NCBI RefSeq assembly: GCF_900111245.1
Contig: NZ_FOGO01000008.1
Coordinates: 248,001-312,000, forward strand
Length of the DNA: 64,000 bases
Reading direction: 5' to 3'
Source: Streptomyces qinglanensis
GTDB taxonomy: Bacteria; Actinomycetota; Actinomycetes; Streptomycetales; Streptomycetaceae
Every line of letters starts with the position of its first letter. The stretch's first letter is position 1. Shown piece by piece: positions 7,714 through 15,431 of this stretch. The translations under genes and the position numbers were made by a program. The notes below the pieces were generated by a model. That model searched no databases and had not been told where the DNA came from. It saw only the letters and a list, made by a program, of their open reading frames with translations.

Positions 7714-8235
7714 TCAGGCTCGGCGGAAGTTGAGGGTCTCGCCGACGGCGCCCGAGCGCCAGAGGTCCTGGCATGCCTCGGCCATGGAGTCGAGGCCCTC
7801 GACGATCTGGCCCCAGACGATGCCGGGCACCCAGCCGGCGTCGCCGTTGATCAGCAGGTTGTTGCGCTCGTAGAACAGCGCGAGGTCGATGACGGTGGCC
7901 CGGCCGGCGTGTGCGGCCTCGGTGCCCTGCTGTTCCGCCGCGGCCTCGTATCCGTATCCGGGGGTCGCCAACTGGGTGTTGGAGAAGGTGAAATAGCAGA
8001 GGTCACCGGGGATGGGGGTAATGGTCGGATTCTCCAGCGGCGGCTCCTGGGGGGCGAACGGGGGAATAAGGGCGTAGATCTCATTGCGTGCGTACTTCGC
8101 GTGGTAGACGTCGCCGCCCAGCGGCAGCGCGTCCCACACCGCCGCGCAAGTGAGGGGTGCGCGGTCGTCGAGCAGCTTTGCCGTGCAGCTCACTCCCCGC
8201 TTGTCCAACGACACTTCAATGAAGCGCTCAGCCAT
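7714..8235 (-). CDS. DUF3830 family protein (cyclophilin-like fold)
   Basis: 173-residue soluble protein. The pattern (ERFIEVSLDKRGVSCTAKLLDDRAP, then WDALPLGGDVYHAKYARNEIY and FTFSN near the middle) fits the DUF3830 family, whose members are predicted to have a cyclophilin-like beta barrel and no established activity. From general knowledge the family recurs beside ectoine-type ABC transporters and racemase/isomerase genes, as it does here. The ATG at 8235 has a clear GGAGG six bases upstream. It is divergent from ehuB with 112 bp between them, an AT-rich gap that should hold both promoters. I infer an enzymatic or substrate-binding role in the same pathway; no catalytic residue can be assigned. 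Confidence 0.85.
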   Translation of the reverse strand: MAERFIEVSLDKRGVSCTAKLLDDRAPLTCAAVWDALPLGGDVYHAKYARNEIYALIPPFAPQEPPLENPTITPIPGDLCYFTFSNTQLATPGYGYEAAAEQQGTEAAHAGRATVIDLALFYERNNLLINGDAGWVPGIVWGQIVEGLDSMAEACQDLWRSGAVGETLNFRRA

Positions 8236-8347
8236 CGTGCCTCCGCACAAGGGTGGTCATTTACCTGCCAATGGTGACTCAGACACCAGCTTCAGCGCGA
8301 CCCCATAACGGCTTGAAATTATCCGCATATCTTCAGCCAGGTTGGGT

Positions 8348-9286
8348 ATGCGCGCGCCCATGGCTCCACCACAGAGGAACAACACGGCAGGTGCCGGGAG
8401 ACGTTTGAGCCGTCGATCGCTGCTCGGCGGCGCGGCGTCCTTGGGTGCGGTGAGCATGCTCGGCGCAACGACCGCATGCAGTCGGGTGTCCAGTGCGGAC
8501 GCCGGGGACGGGGGAGATCTTCTGGAGCGGCTGAAGGCCCAGGGAACGGTGAAACTGGGCCTCGCCGGCGAACAGCCCTACAGCTACATCGACAAGGACG
8601 GCGAGTTGACGGGCACCTCGCCCGAGATCGCCAGGACCATCTTCAAGCGGCTGGGCGTCCCGAAGGTCCAGCCCTTCCCGACCGAGTTCAACTCGCTGAT
8701 CCCGGGTCTCAACTCGCAGCAGTTCGACGTGGTCGCGGCCGGTATGTACATAACGCCCGATCGATGCAAACAGGTCCTGTTCGCGGATCCCGAGTACGAG
8801 ATGCGGGACGCGTTCATCGTGCGCAAAGGGAACCCGAAGAACCTGCACAACTACGAGGACGTCAAGAAGAGCGGCGCCAAGCTGGCGACCGGGACCGGCT
8901 ATGCCGAAATCGGCTACGCCGCGGAGGTCGGCATCAAGGAGTCGGAAATTCTGCTGCTTCCGGACCAACTGGCAGGACTCCTTGCCGTGGAACAGGGGCG
9001 GGCCGATGTATTCACCGGTACGGCGGTCACCGTGCGGAATGTGGTCAGGCAGACCAAGAGCAAGAAGGCCGAGTTCACCGCGGCCTTCACCCCGAAGCTG
9101 GACGGAAAGCCCGACCTGGGCACCGGCGCGTTCGCGTTCCGTTCGGTCGAGACGAAGCTGCGTGACGCCTTCAACCGCGAACTGCACAAGATGAAGAAGA
9201 GCGGCGAGCTCTTCCGGATCATGAAGGGCTTCGGCTTCATCGAGGAAGAGATGACCGACATGACCGCGAAGGAGCGCTGCGCATGA
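8348..9286 (+). CDS. ehuB: Ectoine/polar amino-acid type ABC transporter, substrate-binding lipoprotein
   Basis: 312 residues, SBP_bac_3 family. The N-terminus combines a twin-arginine signal (SRRSLLGG, Arg22-Arg23) with a lipobox ending at Cys44 (TTACS), so it is exported and anchored to the outer face of the membrane. The mature part shows the classical order: GTVKLGLAGEQPYSYIDKDGELTG, a hinge, FDVVAAGMYITPDRCKQV, and ATGTGYAEIGYA. The ATG at 8348 has an AGG six bases upstream; a TTG at 8342 and an ATG at 8360 are weaker. It overlaps ehuC by 4 bp (ATGA). Members are called EhuB (ectoine/hydroxyectoine binding), but the ligand of this branch is not proven, and the genes for ectoine breakdown (EutD/EutE types) are absent. 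Confidence 0.92.
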   Translation: MRAPMAPPQRNNTAGAGRRLSRRSLLGGAASLGAVSMLGATTACSRVSSADAGDGGDLLERLKAQGTVKLGLAGEQPYSYIDKDGELTGTSPEIARTIFKRLGVPKVQPFPTEFNSLIPGLNSQQFDVVAAGMYITPDRCKQVLFADPEYEMRDAFIVRKGNPKNLHNYEDVKKSGAKLATGTGYAEIGYAAEVGIKESEILLLPDQLAGLLAVEQGRADVFTGTAVTVRNVVRQTKSKKAEFTAAFTPKLDGKPDLGTGAFAFRSVETKLRDAFNRELHKMKKSGELFRIMKGFGFIEEEMTDMTAKERCA

Positions 9287-10035
9287 CGGACCTCACCGCA
9301 GGGCTGTGGGAGCTGCTCTTCAAGGGCGTCTGGGTCACCGTCCAGCTCACCGTCTTCAGCGCGGCGCTGGGCGCGTTCGTCGCCTTCGTCGTGGGCGTGG
9401 CCAGGACCAACCGGCTGTGGATCGTCCGGTTCCTCTCCGGCCTCTACATGGAGATCTTCCGGGGCACCTCCGCCCTGGTCCTGATGTTCTGGATGTTCTT
9501 CGTGCTGCCGGTCGCGTTCGGCTGGCAGTTGGTGCCGATGTGGGCGGCCGTGCTCGCGCTCGGCCTGTCGTACGGCGCCTACGGCTCGGAGATCGTCCGC
9601 GGCGCGCTCGCCGCGGTGGCACCGGCCCAGCAGGAGGCCGGGATCGCGCTGAGCTTCTCGCCCTGGCAGCGGCTGGTGAAGATCCAGCTTCCGCAGGCGT
9701 GGCCCGAGATGGTCCCGCCCGCCAACAACCTGCTGATCGAGCTGCTCAAGGGCACCGCGCTGGTGTCCGTGCTGGGCGTCGGCGACATCACCTTCGGGGC
9801 CGCACTGGTGCGCAACGCACTCGGCGAGAGCGCCCCGGTCTACACGATCATCCTGGTCATGTACTTCATCCTGGCCTTCCTGCTGACCCGTGTGATGCGC
9901 GCGGTGGAGCGGAAGGCCAAGGCGGGCATCGGCCAGGCCCCGCAGAAGGGCCAAGGAGTGCTGCGCAAGCTCACCATCCCCCGGCAGGCGGACGCGCCCT
10001 CGAGCGACCTGTCCAAGAGCGCGGGAGGTGCCTGA
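9283..10035 (+). CDS. ehuC: ABC transporter permease, EhuC-like
   Basis: 250-residue inner-membrane permease of the His/Glu/Gln (HEQRO) type. Several hydrophobic helices are visible, beginning with VWVTVQLTVFSAALGAFVAFVVG, and the cytoplasmic EAA-type loop (QQEAGIALSFSPWQRLVKIQLPQA) contacts the ATPase. It shares ATGA with the end of ehuB and overlaps ehuD by one base, so translation of the three is coupled. It forms the heterodimeric channel with EhuD. The last ~30 residues are a hydrophilic basic tail. Function by family and operon is firm; the substrate is not. Confidence 0.93.
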   Translation: MTDLTAGLWELLFKGVWVTVQLTVFSAALGAFVAFVVGVARTNRLWIVRFLSGLYMEIFRGTSALVLMFWMFFVLPVAFGWQLVPMWAAVLALGLSYGAYGSEIVRGALAAVAPAQQEAGIALSFSPWQRLVKIQLPQAWPEMVPPANNLLIELLKGTALVSVLGVGDITFGAALVRNALGESAPVYTIILVMYFILAFLLTRVMRAVERKAKAGIGQAPQKGQGVLRKLTIPRQADAPSSDLSKSAGGA

Positions 10036-10685
10036 TGAAGTGGGACTGGTCGGCTGTCGGTGACTTCATGCCGCGCTTCTGGGACGGCGTGCTCGTCACC
10101 CTCCAGGCGCTGGTGCTCGGTTCGCTCATAGCCTTCGCCCTCGGGCTCGTCTGGGCGATGGCCCAGCGCTCCCCGCTGAAGGCGGTGCGCTGGCCGGTGA
10201 TGGTGGTCACCGAGTTCATCCGCAACACCCCGCTGCTGGTGCAGCTCTTCTTCCTGTTCTACGTGCTGCCGGAGTGGGGGCTCACGCTCTCCGCGCTCAC
10301 CACCGGCATCGTCGGCCTCGGGCTGCACTACTCGACCTACACCGCCGAGGTCTACCGGGCCGGCATCGACGGCGTCCCGGTGGGCCAGTGGGAGGCGTGC
10401 ACCGCGCTGAGCATGCCGCGCGGCCGCACCTGGAGCGCCGTCATCCTGCCGCAGGCGATCCGCCGCGTGGTGCCCGCGCTGGGCAACTACGTGATCGCGA
10501 TGCTGAAGGACTCGCCGATGATCGCGGTGATCGGTGCGCTCGAAATGCTCGGTCAGGCACGGCAGTTCACCTCCATCACCTTCCTGCCGACCGAGCCGAT
10601 CACCGTGGTCGGTATCGCCTTCATCGTCATCGCCTACCCGGCATCCCTGCTTACGAGAGCCCTGGAGCGTCGCCTTGTCCGCTGA
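10035..10685 (+). CDS. ehuD: ABC transporter permease, EhuD-like
   Basis: 216-residue second permease of the importer. The start is ATG at 10035 within TGATG and behind GGGAGGTG, giving a one-base overlap with ehuC. The FIRNTPLLVQLFFLFYVLP stretch and the coupling loop QWEACTALSMPRGRTWSAVILPQA are characteristic of the HEQRO amino-acid permease family. About five membrane segments can be counted. Its 3' end overlaps the ehuA start by 11 bp. It pairs with EhuC to form the membrane channel; specificity depends on EhuB. Confidence 0.93.
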   Translation: MKWDWSAVGDFMPRFWDGVLVTLQALVLGSLIAFALGLVWAMAQRSPLKAVRWPVMVVTEFIRNTPLLVQLFFLFYVLPEWGLTLSALTTGIVGLGLHYSTYTAEVYRAGIDGVPVGQWEACTALSMPRGRTWSAVILPQAIRRVVPALGNYVIAMLKDSPMIAVIGALEMLGQARQFTSITFLPTEPITVVGIAFIVIAYPASLLTRALERRLVR

Positions 10686-11499
10686 GAAGAACCCGAGCAC
10701 GGCCGCGAACGGCGGTACGAACGCCGCTGCCGAGGGCAGTGAGCTGATCAAGTTCGACAACGTCACCAAGCGCTACGGCAGCAACGTGGTGCTGGACAAC
10801 CTCTGCTTCGACGTGTCGCCCGGCAAGCACGTCACCCTCATCGGCCCCTCCGGCTCGGGCAAGACCACGATCCTGCGGCTGCTGATGACCCTGGTGAAGC
10901 CGGACGAGGGCACCATCAAGGTGGCGGGCGAGTACCTCTCGCACGAGGAGCGGAACGGCAAGCTGGTGCCGGCGGGCGAGAAGCACTCGCGCGAGGTCCG
11001 CAAGAACATCGGCATGGTCTTCCAGCAGTTCAACCTCTTCCCCAACATGAAGGTGCTGCGGAACATCACCGAGGCGCCGGTGCACGTGCTGGGGCTGGGC
11101 AAGGACGAGGCCGAGCAGCGCGCCCGCGAGCTGCTGGAGATGGTCGGTCTGACCGACCACATCGACAAGTACCCCACCCAGCTCTCCGGCGGTCAGCAGC
11201 AGCGGGTGGCCATCGCCCGCGCACTGGCGATGCGCCCGCAGGTGCTGCTGCTGGACGAGGTCACCTCGGCCCTCGACCCGGAGCTGGTGGCCGGGGTGCT
11301 GGACGTGCTGCGGGACATCGCGCACTCCACCGACATCACCATGCTCTGCGTCACGCACGAGATGAACTTCGCGCGCGACATCTCCGACGACGTGCTGATG
11401 TTCGACGCGGGCCGGGTCATCGAGTCCGGTGCGCCGGAGAAGATCTTCACCGACCCCGAGCACGAGCGCACGAGGGAGTTCCTCAGCGCCGTCCTGTGA
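10675..11499 (+). CDS. ehuA: ABC transporter ATP-binding protein, EhuA-like (TTG start)
   Basis: 274-residue ATPase that energises the importer from the cytoplasmic side. Walker A is GPSGSGKTT, the Q-loop is VFQQFNLFP, the signature is LSGGQQQR, Walker B with the D-loop is LLLDEVTSALDPE, and the switch His is in CVTHEM. All motifs are intact. No ATG or GTG lies before the conserved domain; TTG at 10675 has GGAG seven bases upstream and gives an 11-bp overlap with ehuD, so a rare TTG start with translational coupling is the best choice. An insertion after the Walker A region (LSHEERNGKLVPAGEKHSRE) is typical of the EhuA subgroup. A 14-bp hairpin at 11544-11575 closes the operon. Confidence 0.93.
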   Translation: MSAEKNPSTAANGGTNAAAEGSELIKFDNVTKRYGSNVVLDNLCFDVSPGKHVTLIGPSGSGKTTILRLLMTLVKPDEGTIKVAGEYLSHEERNGKLVPAGEKHSREVRKNIGMVFQQFNLFPNMKVLRNITEAPVHVLGLGKDEAEQRARELLEMVGLTDHIDKYPTQLSGGQQQRVAIARALAMRPQVLLLDEVTSALDPELVAGVLDVLRDIAHSTDITMLCVTHEMNFARDISDDVLMFDAGRVIESGAPEKIFTDPEHERTREFLSAVL

Positions 11500-11825
11500 G
11501 CACCACCGGCGCTCCGCTCCGCACGGAGCACCCGCCGTCCTGACCGAGCCCGCGCCGCCTGCGGCGCGGGCTCGGCTGCCGTGGAGCCCCGAAGGGCCGC
11601 CGGTAGCCGGGAGGGCAGGACGGCGCGAGTCGCCGGGGCGCCGCCGCCGGCGCAGCGCGAGGGCGCGCGAGGGGGCGCATGAGGGGGCGCATCCAGCCGT
11701 GCGGCATATGCCGATCGCGGCAACGCACCCGTGCCCGCGCCACGTTGGCCGCTATCGTGGGATATGAAGCCGTGACCACACGAAGTGGTAACGGTACAAA
11801 CGGTCACAACCTCCAGGGGGACACC
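11500..11825 (+). other. 326-bp intergenic region: terminator and IclR leader
   Basis: After the ehuA hairpin the region is GC-rich until about 11750. Close to the GTG at 11826 are two nested inverted repeats: ACCAC (11775-11779) with GTGGT (11785-11789), and GTGACC (11772-11777) with GGTCAC (11802-11807). AACGGT also appears twice as a direct repeat. These are candidate autoregulatory sites for the IclR-type protein. No RNA gene was recognised. Confidence 0.5.
11544..11575 (+). terminator. Hairpin at the end of the ehu operon
   Basis: 14-bp GC-rich stem (11544-11557 with 11562-11575) and a 4-nt loop, 45 bp after the ehuA stop. No U-tract. Confidence 0.75.
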
Positions 11826-12617
11826 GTGTCACTGCTCCAACCACCCGGAGGCCCGCCCGAGGAGTCGGGACGGGAGCCGGTCACACCCCTCGGCTCGGTA
11901 CAGCACGCGCTGCGGGTGCTGGAGACCGTCTCCCGGCACCGCAACGGTGTCACCGAGGAGGTGATCGCCCGCCGCGCCGAGTTGCCCGCCGACCGGCTCG
12001 ACCAGCTCCTGCGGATGCTGTGCCGCGAGGGCTATCTGACCCGGCTGGAGGACGGCTCCTACGTCGTCGGCGAGGCACTGATGCTGCTGGGCTCCGGCAT
12101 GGACCGGAGCCACGCGCTCCGGGCGCGGCTCCAGAGCACCCTGGACGAGTTGCGGGACACGGTCGGCGCCGCCGTCTACTTCGGCCGCTACCGGGACGGA
12201 GAGCTGGAGAGCGCCCAGGTCGCCGACGGCCCCACCACCCCGGCGGTCAACCAGTGGGTGGACTTCCGCTCGGCCGCGCACGCGACCGCGCTCGGCAAGT
12301 GCCTGCTCAGCCAGCTCGACCACGATCGCCGGCTGGACCACCTCTCCCGCCACCGGACCCCGCGGCTCACCTCACGGACGATCACCGACGAGCGGCTGTT
12401 GCTGACCGCGCTGGACCGGCAGCCCTCGACCGTCCCGGTGCTCGATCTCCAGGATTACGCCGTGGGCACGGTCTGCGCCGCGGTACCGGTGACCGCGGGC
12501 TCCGCGGTGAGCTGCCTGGCGCTCTCGCTGCCGGTAGCCCAGGCGCACCGGCTGCGCAGAGCCGCCGAGATGCTGAGCCAGCGGGCCGCGCCGGTGATGC
12601 TGTCGCTGGCGATCTGA
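11826..12617 (+). CDS. IclR-type transcriptional regulator
   Basis: 263 residues. The N-terminal part (about residues 20-85: GSVQHALRVLETVSRHRNGVTEEVIARRAEL and on) is a winged helix-turn-helix like IclR; the C-terminal part (about 95-255) is the IclR effector domain with the HATALGKCLLSQL and ITDERLLLTALDR stretches. The start is GTG at 11826 with AGGGGG seven bases upstream; an in-frame GTG at 11772 falls inside the palindromes and lacks a site. It lies immediately downstream of the ehu importer and in the same direction, so it is the likely local sensor of the imported compound. Activator or repressor cannot be told. Confidence 0.88.
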   Translation: MSLLQPPGGPPEESGREPVTPLGSVQHALRVLETVSRHRNGVTEEVIARRAELPADRLDQLLRMLCREGYLTRLEDGSYVVGEALMLLGSGMDRSHALRARLQSTLDELRDTVGAAVYFGRYRDGELESAQVADGPTTPAVNQWVDFRSAAHATALGKCLLSQLDHDRRLDHLSRHRTPRLTSRTITDERLLLTALDRQPSTVPVLDLQDYAVGTVCAAVPVTAGSAVSCLALSLPVAQAHRLRRAAEMLSQRAAPVMLSLAI

Positions 12618-12670
12618 CCACCCCGGACGCCTCCGGACCGACCCGCGCCCTGCCACAGCGCCGGACGCAC

Positions 12671-12710
12671 GAAAAGGCTGCGGCTCCCCGTCAACCGAGG
12701 AGCCGCAGCC
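12671..12710 (-). terminator. Rho-independent terminator of tRNA-Lys
   Basis: 12-bp perfect stem (12676-12687 with 12699-12710) followed on the minus strand by TTTTC (12675-12671). It starts 7 bp past the tRNA 3' end. It is the one hairpin in this window with a clear U-tract. Confidence 0.85.
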
Positions 12711-12716
12711 GATCTG

Positions 12717-12790
12717 TACGCCGCCAGGGACTCGAACCCCGGACCCGCTGATTAAGAGTCAGCTGCTCTAACCAACTGAGCTAGCGGCGC
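12717..12790 (-). tRNA. tRNA-Lys (anticodon CTT)
   Basis: 74-nt cloverleaf on the minus strand. The acceptor stem is GCGCCGC (12790-12784) with GCGGCGT, including one G-U pair at the first position, and the discriminator is A (12717). The D-arm reads GCTCAGTTGGTTAGAGC, the anticodon loop CTCTTAA contains CTT, and the T-arm has TTCGAGT. CCA is not encoded. A canonical terminator follows directly. Confidence 0.97.
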
Positions 12791-12893
12791 CCGTCGCCGT
12801 TTCCGGCCGACAGAAGAAATACTACCCCCTCCCCAGGGGTGCTGATGACCAGCTCCCCGGCGGGGGCTGCCGCGCGCGGCCCCGGGCGCGGCG

Positions 12894-13904
12894 TCAGAGC
12901 GGGAGGGACAGGCCCGGCTCCCGGCGCCGCACCGACCCCGCCATCAGCAACACCGCGCCCGCCGCCGCCCAGACCGCCATGACCAGCAGCGGAGTGCCCA
13001 GTGCGTGACCGGAGAAGTACACGATGTCGCGTACCGCGCTCGTCCCGGCACCGGTCGGGATCCACTCGCCGACGGCCCGCCAGAAGGGCGGGATCAGATG
13101 CCGCTGGAAGGCGCCGCCGGCGCTCGGGTTGCCGAGCACGACGAAGACGAGCACCGCGACACCGATGCCGACCACCCCCAGGAACGCCTCCAGCGCCAGG
13201 GTGCACGCCGCCGTACCGAAGACCAGCAGCGCACCGACCCACCACAGGGCCAGGAAGTGCCCCGGCAGCGCGTGCAGCACCGGGTCGACGACGATCGCAC
13301 CGCCGAGCCCGGAGAGGACGGCGTACACCGCCGTCCCGGCCAGCCGCAGCGCGCCGAGCCCCGGCCGCGCGGGACGGGTGCCGGCCGCCACCCCCATCAG
13401 CGAGGCCAGCAGATAGCCCCCGACGAGCCAGCCGACGATGAGGTAGAAGGCGGTCAGGCTCTCGTAGTCCTGCGGTCCGGACGGTGCGATGTCCACCACC
13501 TTCAGCCGCCGGCCCTGGTCGTCTGCCACCCCCTCGCCGACCCTGCGCAGCGCCTTGGCCTGCGGCCCGCCCGCGCCGGAGGCCACCAGCAGGGTGTCCG
13601 TGCCGCCGCGCGGGTCCATCAGGTAGGCGCCCTCCGCCTTCCGGTCCAGGATGCGCGCGCGGGCGGCGCGCTCGTCCTCGACGGCGGTGACGGACAGCGG
13701 GTCCCCGGGGAGCCGGTCGAGCCGTTCGGCGGCCTGCGCGGGCGCGACGACGGCGACCGGGATGCCCTGCGGCCGGGGATGGTGGAAGGCACCGATGTAG
13801 GAGACGAGAAAGCCCAGTTGGACCAGGAGGACACCGACCACGAGCACGAACGTGCCGGGAGAGAGTGCGCTGCGGCCTCCGGCGCCGGGGGTGGCATTGT
13901 ACAT
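12894..13904 (-). CDS. ABC-2/YhgE-Pip-like (DUF3533-type) membrane protein
   Basis: 336 residues. One membrane helix near residues 16-38 is followed by an extracytoplasmic region of about 115 residues containing VAVVAPAQAAERLDRLPGDPL. A cluster of about five helices runs from FYLIVGWLVGGYLLASLMG (about residue 153) to the C-terminus. This layout is that of YhgE/Pip and DUF3533 proteins and of ABC-2-type export permeases. No ATPase gene is adjacent, so the role is not assigned. The ATG at 13904 has GGGG nine bases upstream. It is divergent from the glycosylase-like gene at 14051, with 146 bp between them. Confidence 0.75.
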   Translation of the reverse strand: MYNATPGAGGRSALSPGTFVLVVGVLLVQLGFLVSYIGAFHHPRPQGIPVAVVAPAQAAERLDRLPGDPLSVTAVEDERAARARILDRKAEGAYLMDPRGGTDTLLVASGAGGPQAKALRRVGEGVADDQGRRLKVVDIAPSGPQDYESLTAFYLIVGWLVGGYLLASLMGVAAGTRPARPGLGALRLAGTAVYAVLSGLGGAIVVDPVLHALPGHFLALWWVGALLVFGTAACTLALEAFLGVVGIGVAVLVFVVLGNPSAGGAFQRHLIPPFWRAVGEWIPTGAGTSAVRDIVYFSGHALGTPLLVMAVWAAAGAVLLMAGSVRRREPGLSLPL

Positions 13905-14050
13905 GGACTCATTCCCCTATGGGTGCTCTCTTGAGTAGTTGTCTCCATCCATACCGCATGACCCGGTTCGTTCCCCCGCGTTGGGTCTCCGGGCGCGCCG
14001 CGTCCCGCACTGCGTGGCGCGGCGCCGCGCCATCGGCGAGACTCGACGCC

Positions 14051-15181
14051 ATGCCCGCTCTCCTGACGCGGCCGGCCCTGAGCCGCGCCCTCCTCGCACG
14101 CCAACTCCTGGTCGAACGCGCCCGGATGCCGGTGCGCGACGCCGTCGAGCACCTGGTCGGCATCCAGGCCCAGGCGCCCAGACCGCCGTACTTCGCCCTG
14201 TGGAGCAGGCTGGCGGACTTCGACCCGCAGGAACTGTCGCTGCAACTGGAGGGCCGCGGGCTGGTCCGGCTGAGCACCATGCGCGGCACCGTCCACCTGG
14301 TCAGCGACCGCGACGCGCTGGAGTTGCGGGCGCTCACCCAGCCGCTGCACGAGAGCGCGGTACGCACGAACTTCGCCAAACAGCTCGGCGGCGAGGACCC
14401 CTGGCAGGTGGCGGAGGCCGCCCGGGAGCTGCTCGCCAAGCGCCCGCTGACCGGCAGCGAGCTGGGCAGCCGGCTCCAGGAGCGCTGGCCCCACCTGGAG
14501 GCCCGCCCGCTGTGGATGACGGCCCGCTATCTGCTGCCGCTGGTGCAGTTGCCGCCGCGCGGGCTGTGGGGGCGTTCCGGACAGCCGGTGCTGGACACCG
14601 TCGAGCGGTGGCTGGGGCGGCCGCCGGCCGCCGAACCCGGTGTGGAGACGATGGTGCTGCGCTACCTCGGCGCCTTCGGCCCGGCCTCCGCGCGGGACGC
14701 GCAGACCTGGTCCGGACTGACCCGGCTCGGCGAGGTGCTGGAGCGGCTGCGGCCGCAACTGCGGGCCTTCCGGGACGAGGCGGGCCGGGAGCTGTTCGAC
14801 CTGCCCGACGCGCCGCGGCCCGATCCCGAACTGCCGCTGCCGGTCCGCTTCCTGGCCGAATACGACAACATCGTCCTCTCGCACGCCGACCGCTCCCGCC
14901 TGCTGGACGAGCCCGCCCGCCGCGCCATGGCCAGCCGGAACGGGCAGGTGCCCGCCGCCTTCCTGGTGGACGGCCGGGTGCGGGGCATGTGGAAGGCGGA
15001 CACCTCGCGCAAGGCCGCCCGCCTCACGCTCACCCCCTTCGAGCACCTGGACGAGGAGGCGGAGCAGGCGCTGACCGAGGAGGGGCAGCGGCTGCTGGCG
15101 TTCGCCACCGACGGCCGCCCGGGCCCGCACACGGTCACCTTCACCGCCCCTGCCCTGCCCGGCGCCACCTCCCCACGATGA
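14051..15181 (+). CDS. AlkZ/YcaQ-like DNA glycosylase (HTH_42 winged-helix family)
   Basis: 376 residues, annotated in most genomes only as winged helix DNA-binding domain protein. The N-terminal segment has LVGIQAQAP, a Gln-x-Gln pair (QAQ) in the position of the catalytic QxQ motif of AlkZ and YcaQ, glycosylases that unhook interstrand cross-links and remove alkylated bases. Other family marks are the RGLVRLSTMRGTVHLVS stretch and PVRFLAEYDNIVLSHADRSR. The ATG at 14051 has no strong ribosome-binding site. AlkZ itself protects S. sahachiroi from azinomycin B; this gene is not in a toxin cluster, so a housekeeping repair role resembling YcaQ is more likely. The family call is firm; activity is inferred. 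Confidence 0.85.
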   Translation: MPALLTRPALSRALLARQLLVERARMPVRDAVEHLVGIQAQAPRPPYFALWSRLADFDPQELSLQLEGRGLVRLSTMRGTVHLVSDRDALELRALTQPLHESAVRTNFAKQLGGEDPWQVAEAARELLAKRPLTGSELGSRLQERWPHLEARPLWMTARYLLPLVQLPPRGLWGRSGQPVLDTVERWLGRPPAAEPGVETMVLRYLGAFGPASARDAQTWSGLTRLGEVLERLRPQLRAFRDEAGRELFDLPDAPRPDPELPLPVRFLAEYDNIVLSHADRSRLLDEPARRAMASRNGQVPAAFLVDGRVRGMWKADTSRKAARLTLTPFEHLDEEAEQALTEEGQRLLAFATDGRPGPHTVTFTAPALPGATSPR

Positions 15182-15232
15182 CCACGGATCGATGACGCTT
15201 CCGTCACATTCGGTGGCCCCATAACACCCCAA

Positions 15233-15254
15233 CGGCACGAAACCGCCCGTGCCG
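15233..15254. terminator. Short hairpin after AlkZ-like gene
   Basis: 7-bp perfect stem (15233-15239 with 15248-15254), 8-nt loop, 50 bp past the stop codon. Modest strength. Confidence 0.45.
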
Positions 15255-15431
15255 CCCTTGCGTTCGTGTGCCGAGTTGTAGAACCTGACGTGCATTCATC
15301 GAGCGGTCCGTACCGTGCACGGGGACACGGAGACACGGAGACCGAGCGACACCGCGCGCCGCGGGGCGGGGGCCAGGGCGCGGCATCGGCACGAGAGCAC
15401 GCCCCTGCCGGGGCGTGCGGGGGAACGACAC

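Noticed and set aside
8348..11499. Calling the importer and neighbours a true ectoine catabolic locus
   Set aside because: The transporter resembles EhuABCD, but the defining hydrolase and deacetylase (EutD/DoeA, EutE/DoeB) are absent, so only transport similarity can be claimed.
12717..12790. Integration site of a mobile element at tRNA-Lys (and at tRNA-Leu 38796-38877)
   Set aside because: No integrase, excisionase or duplicated tRNA 3' end is nearby.
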